Shown here: positions 54,034 through 61,888 of the stretch, one piece after another
Layout: each line of letters opens with the position of its first letter
Position numbering within the stretch: the first letter of the stretch is position 1
NCBI GenBank assembly: GCA_030531555.1
Contig: JAUNNI010000001.1
Location: forward strand, 35,887 to 99,886
Origin: Eubacteriales bacterium
GTDB taxonomy: Bacteria > Bacillota > Clostridia > Lachnospirales > Lachnospiraceae
Reading direction: 5' to 3'
Length of the DNA stretch: 64,000 nucleotides
Made by a program: the position numbers and the translations under genes
The notes under the pieces: generated by a model
What the model saw: only the letters and a program-made list of their open reading frames with translations
What the model was told of the DNA's origin: nothing
Databases searched by the model: none

Positions 54034-55809
54034 ATGGATTTTTTTGGAATATTAACAATGATCGGAGGTCTTGCCCTTTTTCTTTATGGTATGAGTACCA
54101 TGGGGGATGGTCTGGTTATGCTTTCTGGTGGGAAACTGGAGTTGATTCTTGAAAAACTGACTCAAAAAAGAATTATGGCCTTACTTTTAGGTGCCATGGT
54201 CACCGCAGTAATTCAATCTTCCTCTGCAACAACGGTTATGGTTGTCGGTTTTGTTAATTCCGGGATTATGAAGCTGACACAAGCTGTTGGCATTATCATG
54301 GGTGCCAATATCGGTACCACCATCACATCCTGGATCTTATCTTTAACGGGAATCAGTAGTGGTAATATATTTCTTCGCTTTTTAAAACCAAGCTCTTTTT
54401 CACCAGTGCTTGCGGGTATCGGCATTATCTGTTTGATGACTGGTGAAGATGGCTCCAAAAAGAAAACGGTAGGAAATATCTTGTTAGGATTTGCAGTATT
54501 AATGATTGGTATGGAGACTATGAGTGGAGCAGTGGCTCCTTTAAAAGATAATGCTTCCTTTACCGGCATGTTGACCGCTTTCTCCAATCCGATTCTTGGG
54601 ATGATTGCCGGTGCCGTGTTAACAGCGGTAATTCAGAGTTCTTCTGCCTCCGTAGGTATCTTACAGGCTTTATGTTTATCTGGTGCAGTAACTTATGGAG
54701 CAGCCCTTCCAATCATCATGGGACAGAATATCGGTACCTGTGTGACAGCTCTGATTTCCTCCATCGGAGCCAGCAAAAATGCGAAAAGAGCCGCTTTTAT
54801 TCATCTTTATTTTAACTTGATAGGAACGGTTTTATTCATGGTAGTTTTTTATTCCATCAATGCATTTGCTTCCTTTGCCTTCTTATCCCATACGGCAGGA
54901 GCAGCAGGAATTGCCGTAATACACAGCTTATTCAATATCGGCTGCGCCCTTGTTTTATTCCCATTTGCTAATCAACTGGTGGCCCTTGCCTCATTTACTG
55001 TAAGAAATGAGCAGATTACAGAAAATGAAGAAGTTCTTCCAGAAGAGTTAGCAGCTTTAGATGAACGATTTTTAGAAAGCCCATCCTTCGCCATCCAGCT
55101 TTGTAAAAATGCGGTGATGAAAATGGCAGAATACGCCAAAGAGTCTATCTTTTTGGCCATGGAAGTGCCTTCCAATTATTCGGATGAGAAAATGGCAGAA
55201 ATTATTCGTTTAGAAGAGCTGGTCGATCAGTTTGAAGATTCTATTGGAACTTATCTTGTGAAACTGGCGGGAAGAGATCTTGGAAAAGAAGACAGTCATT
55301 TACTTTCTGTTTTGCTTCATTCCATCAGTGACTTTGAACGTATTTCCGATCATGCCATTAACATCGCGGAAGCAGCCGAAAAAATGCAAAAACAGGGAGT
55401 AGCTTTCACTGGTCATGGAAAACAAGAACTTGATGCCCTTGGAATTGCAATCCGTGATATAATCAACTTGACACAGAATGCCTTTTCTTCCGGCGATACC
55501 CATATTGCAATGAATGTGGAGCCATTGGAAGAGGTAATTGATGATATCGTCATGGAAATGAAACAGAGACATGTTAAGAGACTGAGAAATGGGGAATGTT
55601 CCATGGAAGCAGGTCTTCTCTTGGAAGATATCTTAACCAATTACGAAAGAGTATCTGACCATTGTTCCAATGTGGCTGCAGCCCTCATTGAAATTCAGGC
55701 AGATGAGCTCTCCATGCACCGATATCTTGATGGAAAAACAAAAGGCAGCGACCCTCATTTTCAGGAGGAATATCTCCGCTTGAAGGGGATCTACATCCTG
55801 CCGTTATAA
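54034..55809 (+). CDS. Na/Pi cotransporter (NptA/PNaS) with C-terminal PhoU domain
   Basis: A 591-residue protein. Two QSSSA repeats, AVIQSSSATTVMVVGFVNSG near 55 and AVIQSSSASVGILQAL near 195, are the substrate/Na motifs of the PNaS phosphate cotransporter family. The membrane part spans ~1-330 with about eight to nine segments. The C-terminal ~240 residues are PhoU-like helices with repeated E/DxxxD metal motifs (LHSISDFERISDHAINIAE; LEDILTNYERVSDHCSNVA). It is followed 14 bases later by a response regulator. This places it in a phosphate regulon. Confidence 0.92.
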   Translation: MDFFGILTMIGGLALFLYGMSTMGDGLVMLSGGKLELILEKLTQKRIMALLLGAMVTAVIQSSSATTVMVVGFVNSGIMKLTQAVGIIMGANIGTTITSWILSLTGISSGNIFLRFLKPSSFSPVLAGIGIICLMTGEDGSKKKTVGNILLGFAVLMIGMETMSGAVAPLKDNASFTGMLTAFSNPILGMIAGAVLTAVIQSSSASVGILQALCLSGAVTYGAALPIIMGQNIGTCVTALISSIGASKNAKRAAFIHLYFNLIGTVLFMVVFYSINAFASFAFLSHTAGAAGIAVIHSLFNIGCALVLFPFANQLVALASFTVRNEQITENEEVLPEELAALDERFLESPSFAIQLCKNAVMKMAEYAKESIFLAMEVPSNYSDEKMAEIIRLEELVDQFEDSIGTYLVKLAGRDLGKEDSHLLSVLLHSISDFERISDHAINIAEAAEKMQKQGVAFTGHGKQELDALGIAIRDIINLTQNAFSSGDTHIAMNVEPLEEVIDDIVMEMKQRHVKRLRNGECSMEAGLLLEDILTNYERVSDHCSNVAAALIEIQADELSMHRYLDGKTKGSDPHFQEEYLRLKGIYILPL

Positions 55810-55823
55810 GGAAAGGGATTTCA

Positions 55824-56510
55824 ATGGCATTAATATATATTGTGGAAGATGACCCAAGTATCCAGGAAATCGAAATGATGGCTTTAAAAAACAGCAATTA
55901 TATGGTGCAGGCCTTTGACCGTGCCTCCACATTTTATGAGAAAATAGATGAAATCATTCCAGATCTTGTCTTGCTTGACATCATGCTTCCCGATGAAGAT
56001 GGATATAAAATTGTACGAAAATTACGAAATAATACGAAAACAAGGCGAATTCCTGTCATCATGATCACTGCAAAAACAGGGGAAATGGACATGGTAAAGG
56101 GCTTAGATGATGGTGCAGATGATTATATCAGAAAACCATTTTCTGTCATGGAATTACTATCGAGAGTCCGTGCCTTGCTGCGTCGTTCCCAGGAAGAATC
56201 GCCAGAACAGCTTATGGTGGGAGAGATATTATTAGATCATGAAAAACATACGGTGGTATGTGAGGGACATCATGTCATTCTTACCTTAAAGGAATATGAG
56301 CTGCTTCGTTATCTCATGATCAATGAAGGAGTTGTTTTAAGCCGAGACTCTATTATGCGCTTTGTATGGGGCGTAGATTTTGAAGGAGAGAGTCGTACGG
56401 TGGATATGCATATTAAAACCTTACGTCAAAAACTGGGAAATGCTGGTAAACAGATTCGAACCATTCGAGGTGTCGGTTATTCCATTAATAAGGAATGTGA
56501 GGAAGTGTAA
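55824..56510 (+). CDS. OmpR/PhoB-family response regulator
   Basis: A 228-residue DNA-binding response regulator. The receiver domain is 1-~120: VEDDPSIQEIE, phospho-acceptor in PDLVLLDIMLPDEDGY, and GLDDGADDYIRKPFSVMELLSRV. The winged-helix domain from ~130 has LTLKEYELLRYLMINEGVVLSRD and GESRTVDMHIKTLRQKLG, which are typical of PhoB/PhoP. It likely controls the phosphate genes through the 11-base-period repeats upstream. The stop is immediately followed by the kinase start. PhoP is the probable name, but other OmpR regulators look alike. Confidence 0.9.
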   Translation: MALIYIVEDDPSIQEIEMMALKNSNYMVQAFDRASTFYEKIDEIIPDLVLLDIMLPDEDGYKIVRKLRNNTKTRRIPVIMITAKTGEMDMVKGLDDGADDYIRKPFSVMELLSRVRALLRRSQEESPEQLMVGEILLDHEKHTVVCEGHHVILTLKEYELLRYLMINEGVVLSRDSIMRFVWGVDFEGESRTVDMHIKTLRQKLGNAGKQIRTIRGVGYSINKECEEV

Positions 56511-57845
56511 ATGAAACAAAAGATTAACATTCGTTTGAGCATGATCGCACTCATTGCCATTGTTACAACAACCATTGGCATCACATTGGTTTATTATAAC
56601 CTTTTTCAGGGGCAGGTTCGAAGAGATTTAAAACAGAATGCTGTTTTGCTGGTGGAAACAGAAATATTCCAAAATGCTTATGCCAATGGAAAAGAAAGTG
56701 CGGAAAATCTGGAGCATTTAAGCGAGGGCAATTTGCGAATTACCTGGATTGATGCAGACGGTACCGTACTTTATGATAATGACACCGATATTTCTGGTCT
56801 TTCGAACCATTTGAATCGACCAGAGATCCAGATGGCCTTTGAGAAAGGAGAAGGGGAAAGTACGAGACGTTCGGATACCATGAACATGAATACTTTTTAC
56901 TATGCCCTTCTTTTGAATAATGGTACGGTACTTCGTGTTTCCACCCAGGCAAGAAATATTATCAGCGTATTGGTGACTGCTTTACCTGTCATTGCCATCA
57001 TCATTGTTTTAGTTCTTTTGGGATGTGTTTTGATTGGACATTTTCTTACCAGACAGCTGATGCGGCCGATGGAAGAAATGGCAGAGCATCTTGATGATAA
57101 TAATCAAATTCCTGCTTATAAAGAATTGGAGCCATTTGTGGATAAGATTCGAAGTCAGCATGAAAATATTCTGGCAGCGGCCAAAAGCAGACAGGATTTT
57201 ACTGCAAATGTTTCCCATGAATTAAAAACTCCGATTACCGCGATTTCCGGTTATGCAGAACTCATTGAAAATCATTTGATTGATAAAGAGGTAGAAACTC
57301 ATATTGCGGGACAGATTCGTCATAATGCAGACCGTTTGCTGTCTTTGGTGAATGATATCATTAAGCTTTCTGAGCTTGATCATAAAGAAATTCCAAGAAA
57401 ATTTGAACAAATGGATCTCCTGGAAGTGACCAGAGAATGTGTCAATGAATACATGCCTATGGCTGCTCAGAGGAATATCACCCTGACCATCAGTGGAATC
57501 TCTGCCGGAATTATCGCAGACCGCAGTCTGATTCGTGAAATGATTGATAATCTGATCCAAAATGGGATTCGGTATAATAAGGAAAATGGTAGTCTTTTCC
57601 TTCATGTCACCATTGAAGACGGACATCCCATGCTTTCTGTTAAGGATACAGGAATTGGTATTCCAGCCAATCAGCTGGATCGAGTCTTCGAACGTTTCTA
57701 CCGCGTCGACAAAAGTCGGTCCAGAGAAACCGGTGGAACGGGACTTGGTCTTGCTATTGTAAAACATATTGTTGAGATACACTCTGCTGAGGTTAGCATA
57801 GAGAGTGTGGTGGATCAGGGAAGTAATATTATAATTCGTTTCTAG
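56511..57845 (+). CDS. Sensor histidine kinase (PhoR-like)
   Basis: A 444-residue membrane sensor kinase. A first membrane segment at ~10-30 is followed by an extracytoplasmic sensor of ~120 residues (WIDADGTVLYDNDTDISGLS), a second segment at ~152-178 and a cytosolic kinase. The H-box is FTANVSHELKTPITAISGYAE near 228, and the ATPase has VKDTGIGIPANQLDRVFERF and GGTGLGLAIVKHI. It starts at the base after the response regulator stop, so translation is coupled. The sensor resembles PhoR-type kinases, and phosphate sensing is supported by the preceding cotransporter. Confidence 0.9.
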   Translation: MKQKINIRLSMIALIAIVTTTIGITLVYYNLFQGQVRRDLKQNAVLLVETEIFQNAYANGKESAENLEHLSEGNLRITWIDADGTVLYDNDTDISGLSNHLNRPEIQMAFEKGEGESTRRSDTMNMNTFYYALLLNNGTVLRVSTQARNIISVLVTALPVIAIIIVLVLLGCVLIGHFLTRQLMRPMEEMAEHLDDNNQIPAYKELEPFVDKIRSQHENILAAAKSRQDFTANVSHELKTPITAISGYAELIENHLIDKEVETHIAGQIRHNADRLLSLVNDIIKLSELDHKEIPRKFEQMDLLEVTRECVNEYMPMAAQRNITLTISGISAGIIADRSLIREMIDNLIQNGIRYNKENGSLFLHVTIEDGHPMLSVKDTGIGIPANQLDRVFERFYRVDKSRSRETGGTGLGLAIVKHIVEIHSAEVSIESVVDQGSNIIIRF

Positions 57846-57879
57846 GCGAGATATTTTTATTCGATAACAAGGAAAAAGC

Positions 57880-57911
57880 AAAGGCGGGAGATAAGAGAGT
57901 CTCCCGCTTTA
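57880..57911. terminator. Hairpin between the convergent kinase and pheA genes
   Basis: AAAGGCGGGAGA pairs with TCTCCCGCTTT with one bulge. On the minus strand, a T-rich tract follows. It is likely a shared terminator. Confidence 0.75.
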
Positions 57912-57946
57912 GTCTTTTAAAACCATATCTAAATATTTGAATGTGT

Positions 57947-58870
57947 TTATAAATTACTTTTAAAGTTACCAAACATACGAAAATCTGAGGTCATATGTCT
58001 TACGGATCGCATGATATCTTCCATGCCAGGATCGGTCAGGTTTCCGGTCAGTTCCAGGAAAAACATGTATTCCCAATTCTTTTCTGGAATCGGACGGGAT
58101 TCGATACGAACCAGGTTAAGATCATGGTTGGCAAAGACGGATAAGACTTCATGAAGGGAGCCAGACTTATGTCTTGTGGTAAAGGAAAGGCAGATCTTAT
58201 CTCTACCTTCTCGAAGTTCCATTTTCGGAGCAACCACAACAAATCGGGTCGTATTCAGTTTATTTGTCTGGATGGAAGGCTTGAGGATTTGGAGATTATA
58301 GATTTCTGCTGCCCTTGAGGAACAGATGGCTGCTTTATGAATATTCCCCATCTCAGCAACCATTTTGGCACTTCCTGCCGTATCAGCAGAAGGGATGCGA
58401 TTCCATTTTGGATATTGGTTTAAGAAATATTCACACTGGAACAATCCCTGTTCATGGGAATAAACGGTATCGATATCTTCTAAAGTAGCACCTGGCATTC
58501 CTAAAAGATTATGTTCAATAGAAACTGTGGTTTCTCCAACCATATAACATTCGTATTGGATTAACAGATCGTATACCTGACGAATGGCTCCGGTAGAAGA
58601 GTTTTCGATTGGCAAAACAGCATAGTCGGCCGAACCATTTTTTAAGGCAATAAAGTTATCTTCAAATTGATACAAACCTTTTGTATTCACACCTTCTCCG
58701 AAGAAAGATCTGGCGGCCATTTCACTGTAAGCACCAGGCTCGCCCTGATATACCACACGTGGATTCTCCACGATATCCTGTACTTTCTGTTTGATTCTCA
58801 TTTTTTCCTCTAACAAAGACTGAATTGTTTGGTCAATCACCTGCAGACGTTCTAAATCTATATTTGTCAT
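57947..58870 (-). CDS. pheA: Prephenate dehydratase with ACT domain and short chorismate-mutase-like N-terminus
   Basis: A 307-residue enzyme of phenylalanine synthesis. The dehydratase domain begins near residue 38 (VYQGEPGAYSEMAARSFFGE) with catalytic NTTRFVVV near 203, and the ACT domain follows (KSGSLHEVLSVFANHDLNL, then IESRPIP). Residues 1-36 look like the first helix of a chorismate mutase (LERLQVIDQTIQSLLEEKMRIKQK), but the other two helices are missing. The protein is therefore probably not a bifunctional P-protein. The start follows AAGGAG. It is divergent from an aminotransferase gene. Confidence 0.93.
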   Translation of the reverse strand: MTNIDLERLQVIDQTIQSLLEEKMRIKQKVQDIVENPRVVYQGEPGAYSEMAARSFFGEGVNTKGLYQFEDNFIALKNGSADYAVLPIENSSTGAIRQVYDLLIQYECYMVGETTVSIEHNLLGMPGATLEDIDTVYSHEQGLFQCEYFLNQYPKWNRIPSADTAGSAKMVAEMGNIHKAAICSSRAAEIYNLQILKPSIQTNKLNTTRFVVVAPKMELREGRDKICLSFTTRHKSGSLHEVLSVFANHDLNLVRIESRPIPEKNWEYMFFLELTGNLTDPGMEDIMRSVRHMTSDFRMFGNFKSNL

Positions 58871-59141
58871 GCTTTTGATTCTCCTTAAGAATTACTATTT
58901 TAATAAATTAATATTGTTGAATGCGTATTTATTATCATAGCACATTTGAAAATGAAGTACCACAATGAAAAAAGATATATCAAAAAGATTAATACTTACT
59001 ATCAAAATATTTACTTAAAAAGATTGAGAAAAGTATTCGAATTTGTTACTATATATCATATGAGGTAAGAATGATCGGGAAATGATTCTTATCGATATAT
59101 TTTGTGGGAAATATATAGGAGTATAGAAGGGAGTATAAGGA

Positions 59142-60308
59142 ATGAAATGCAATCAGCAGGTGATGGGAATTCAGCCATCCAAATCTGTGGCTACTTTGCC
59201 AAGAATCATGGCCATGCAAAAAGCAGACCCAAGCATAATCAACATGACAGTGGGAGAGCCGGATTTTGATACAGCAAAACCAATCTGCGACGAAGTCTAT
59301 CGTCAGCTCCAGGCAGGCTATAATCACTATACTGATGCCAGAGGAATCGAAGAACTTCGAATGGCGGTGGCAGAAAAATTAAATAGAGAGAACAAGATTC
59401 CTTGTAACAAAGATCAGATTTTGATAACACCAGGAGCGAAATATGCCGTTTACCTTGCCATGCAGGCTTTGATTAATCCTGGTGACGAAGTTATGTGGCT
59501 CACTCCTGGCTGGGTATCCTACCCATCCATCGCTCAGCTTTGTGGTGGGGTACCTGTTGCTGTTCATCTTAAATACGATGAAAAATACCGTATCACTTAT
59601 GAGGCATTGGAGGCAGCCGCTTCCGATCGTACCAAAATGTTGGTAATCAATTATCCAAACAATCCAACAGGAAGAATTCTGTCCAAAGATGATATCGATG
59701 CCATCACCAGATTTTTGAGAAATCATCCGGATGTTTATCTTTTATCTGATGAAATCTATGAAAAGATTATCTATCATAATAACGAAGTTTTCAGTTTTGC
59801 ATCCATGCCAGAATTCTTTGATCGAACCATCACAGTAAATGGATTCTCAAAATGTGCCGCCATGACTGGCTGGCGTGTAGGTTATCTGGCTTGTTGCGAT
59901 GAAATCTTTGATATATGCCTGAAAATCTTCCAGCATACCATCAGCTGCACCAGCGGATTTATTCAAAAAGGAGCTGTTGTTGCATTACAACATCCGGAAG
60001 AAACGGAACGCATTCGTAGACACTACGAAGGCCGCATGAAAGTCATGGTAGAAGGAATTAATGAAATTCCAGGAGTAGAATTGATGGAACCAGACGGAGC
60101 ATTTTACGGTTGGGTAAAATTCGATTCCAAAAAATCCAGCAATGAGCTTTGCGAAGAAATCCTTATGAAGGCGAAAATTGGTGGAATCCCAGGCGAAGCC
60201 TACGGGGAAGAAGAGAAATGCTGCATTCGTTTTTCCTTCGCCAGCAGAAAAGAGATTCAGCAGATGCTGATCAACCTTCGAAAGTTTGTAGAGGAGGGAA
60301 ATTTGTAG
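59142..60308 (+). CDS. Class I/II aminotransferase (aspartate/aromatic type)
   Basis: A 388-residue fold-type I PLP aminotransferase. MTVGEPDFDTAKPICDEV at ~35, NYPNNPTGRILSKDDIDAI near 170, and the Schiff-base lysine in NGFSKCAAMTGWRVGYL near 235 are all present. Length and motifs fit the aspartate/aromatic aminotransferase subgroup. Divergence from pheA suggests phenylpyruvate or prephenate transamination, but the sequence does not settle this. Behind AGAAGGGAG. Confidence 0.9.
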   Translation: MKCNQQVMGIQPSKSVATLPRIMAMQKADPSIINMTVGEPDFDTAKPICDEVYRQLQAGYNHYTDARGIEELRMAVAEKLNRENKIPCNKDQILITPGAKYAVYLAMQALINPGDEVMWLTPGWVSYPSIAQLCGGVPVAVHLKYDEKYRITYEALEAAASDRTKMLVINYPNNPTGRILSKDDIDAITRFLRNHPDVYLLSDEIYEKIIYHNNEVFSFASMPEFFDRTITVNGFSKCAAMTGWRVGYLACCDEIFDICLKIFQHTISCTSGFIQKGAVVALQHPEETERIRRHYEGRMKVMVEGINEIPGVELMEPDGAFYGWVKFDSKKSSNELCEEILMKAKIGGIPGEAYGEEEKCCIRFSFASRKEIQQMLINLRKFVEEGNL

Positions 60309-60316
60309 AGAAATAG

Positions 60317-60381
60317 AAAATGGAAGAGCAAGGTGAAATGAGGTGATTTCTCAAATCAAAAGCTCTTCCATTTTATTTTTT
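60317..60381. terminator. Terminator after the aminotransferase gene
   Basis: AAAATGGAAGAGC (60317-60329) pairs perfectly with GCTCTTCCATTTT (60362-60374), followed by T. It overlaps the end of the convergent small gene. Confidence 0.9.
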
Positions 60382-60690
60382 ATATTTTTGTTCCACTATC
60401 AGATAAGTAATGATAAGACCCAAAGCCCAGATCATAACAAAAATAGAAACAATCAAACCATAGACAGAATCCCCTCCAATCCAAAGAAAGGGGAGGCCTA
60501 GCAGTTCAAATATTACAGCAAATACGAACCATATTTTTGCCACGGCATGGTTATATGCTTTTACATTTTTGACTTTAGGTGGCTTTATTCCAGTAAAAAA
60601 TCCGACTGCCTTTTCTGATTTCCATGTTGTAATAGCAATTGCGAAAATTAAGATGGCGACAAGGGTAAATACGGCAAACACAATACGCAT
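60373..60690 (-). CDS. Small hypothetical membrane protein (DUF3784-like)
   Basis: A 105-residue protein with three hydrophobic segments (MRIVFAVFTLVAILIFAIAIT; ...WFVFAVIFELLGLPFLWIGG; VYGLIVSIFVMIWALGLIITYLI). GFFTGIKPPKVKNVKAYN between segments one and two resembles the loop of DUF3784-type proteins, a guess only. It starts after TTAGGAGAT, so expression is likely. The function is unknown. Confidence 0.72.
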   Translation of the reverse strand: MRIVFAVFTLVAILIFAIAITTWKSEKAVGFFTGIKPPKVKNVKAYNHAVAKIWFVFAVIFELLGLPFLWIGGDSVYGLIVSIFVMIWALGLIITYLIVEQKYKK

Positions 60691-60756
60691 AATTTATCTC
60701 CTAAGGCTTTTATCGTGATCTTCATCAACATAATCGAATCATATTCATTCCAAAAT

Positions 60757-61254
60757 CTATTGTTCAATATCCCCAGTCCAGTCAAGAATTCCGCCACATT
60801 CGATAATGTTAGTATAACCAAGAGCGGCAAGCTTGCCAGCAGCCTCCTGACTTCTTCGACCACTTCTGCAATAGGCATAGATCGTCTGATTTTTATCTTT
60901 TAGTTCAGCGGGTTCTTGCCCCCCAATCTCTTCATTGGCGATATTGATGGCATTTGGAATATGACCTTCTGCATATTCATCCGCTCTCCTTACATCAAGG
61001 ATGATATAATCCCCTTCATTTTCGAATAATTTCTTGGCATCTTCCATACTGATTGAAGTATAAGAGGCAGTGTCATCACCACCTACTTTTCCAGCGATAA
61101 AAACTGAAGTTGGTCCGTCAGAGCCACCAATGATAGATACAGCTTTACCATTTTCATTTTCACTAACAAATAATTTAACACGGATTTTCTGGTAAATGAA
61201 TATGCCAGCTACAAGAGCAATGGCAATGATACCAGCGATATATTTTTTCCTCAT
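60757..61254 (-). CDS. Membrane-anchored rhodanese with GGSDGPT-type segment
   Basis: A 165-residue protein: an N-terminal membrane anchor (~6-22), a short outer linker, then SIIGGSDGPTSVFIAGKVG at ~41-59 and a rhodanese domain from ~68. The active-site loop is CRSGRRS near 130, giving a sulfurtransferase-type fold with catalytic cysteine. The GGSDGPTSVFIAGK segment closely resembles the conserved GGADGPT block of Na-pumping decarboxylase beta subunits. That block is unexpected in a rhodanese; it may be borrowed or convergent. Preceded by AAAGCAGGTG. Confidence 0.85.
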   Translation of the reverse strand: MRKKYIAGIIAIALVAGIFIYQKIRVKLFVSENENGKAVSIIGGSDGPTSVFIAGKVGGDDTASYTSISMEDAKKLFENEGDYIILDVRRADEYAEGHIPNAINIANEEIGGQEPAELKDKNQTIYAYCRSGRRSQEAAGKLAALGYTNIIECGGILDWTGDIEQ

Positions 61255-61269
61255 TGAAACACCTGCTTT

Positions 61270-61380
61270 CTATTTTGTCTTTACTTTTTTAATGTTTTCT
61301 AAATGAGCAGGACGTATTTCCATTCGTCTTGTCAAAGCATTTTCATCTTTACCGTAGTAAGCATGAATAATAAACTGCAT
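61270..61380 (-). pseudogene. Truncated YciI-like protein
   Basis: 36 codons starting behind a perfect AAAAAGGAGGACTG ribosome site: MQFIIHAYYGKDENALTRRM then EIRPAHLENIKKVKTK and stop. The first ~35 residues match the N-terminal half of YCII-domain proteins (YDGKD...RRxxxRPAHLxxI), which are normally ~90-100 residues. The second half of the fold is absent, and the stop is followed directly by the rhodanese ribosome site. It is probably a decayed gene, although a short functional peptide cannot be excluded. Confidence 0.65.
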
Positions 61381-61396
61381 TTTTCAGTCCTCCTTT

Positions 61397-61699
61397 TTAC
61401 CATATATTACCACATTCATCGATGGAAGTCATTCTTGCCAGATTCATTTCGTAATTCACTTGGGAAATATAAGATTCAAGATCTTTGCAATCAAACCAGC
61501 CACTTTCCTGATTCATCTCAAAGAGAAAATCATATCCAAATATTTCGATAAGATACAGCCAGCCTTCATAAGTAATATATCCTTCGTAAATGTGGCAATA
61601 GTCAAATAGTTCTTTGACTAGGGAAGGATCTTGTAGTTGTTCTTTGGTATATTCTATTGTGTTTTCTTCGTTGCCATAAGGCATGTAATATGCAAGCAT
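61397..61699 (-). CDS. Hypothetical acidic protein
   Basis: A 100-residue acidic protein (LAYYMPYGNEENTIEYTKEQ, YEGYITYEGWLYLIEIFGYD) with no signal or membrane segment. It has a fair ribosome site, GAAGGAAACTC, before its ATG. No family was recognised. It is next to the truncated YciI-like gene and on the same strand, 16 bases upstream of it. Confidence 0.6.
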   Translation of the reverse strand: MLAYYMPYGNEENTIEYTKEQLQDPSLVKELFDYCHIYEGYITYEGWLYLIEIFGYDFLFEMNQESGWFDCKDLESYISQVNYEMNLARMTSIDECGNIW

Positions 61700-61777
61700 G
61701 AGTTTCCTTCTATAATAATTTTATTTGCATTGATTATAGCATTTTTGCTGAGAAAAGTGTGGTCAATTATACCTATT

Positions 61778-61795
61778 AATTTGTAATTACAAATT
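61778..61795. promoter_or_regulatory. 18-bp perfect palindrome upstream of hsdM
   Basis: AATTTGTAATTACAAATT is fully self-complementary, 93 bases before the hsdM start and also upstream of the divergent minus-strand gene. It resembles an operator for a dimeric MarR/HTH-type factor. No controller gene is visible. Confidence 0.5.
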
Positions 61796-61888
61796 GATGA
61801 AAGCATGTATAAATGTTAAGATATAAACAGCAATCCAGATAATATTTTTTATGATTGTTTTTTGAAAATTATAAATGGAGATAAATAT

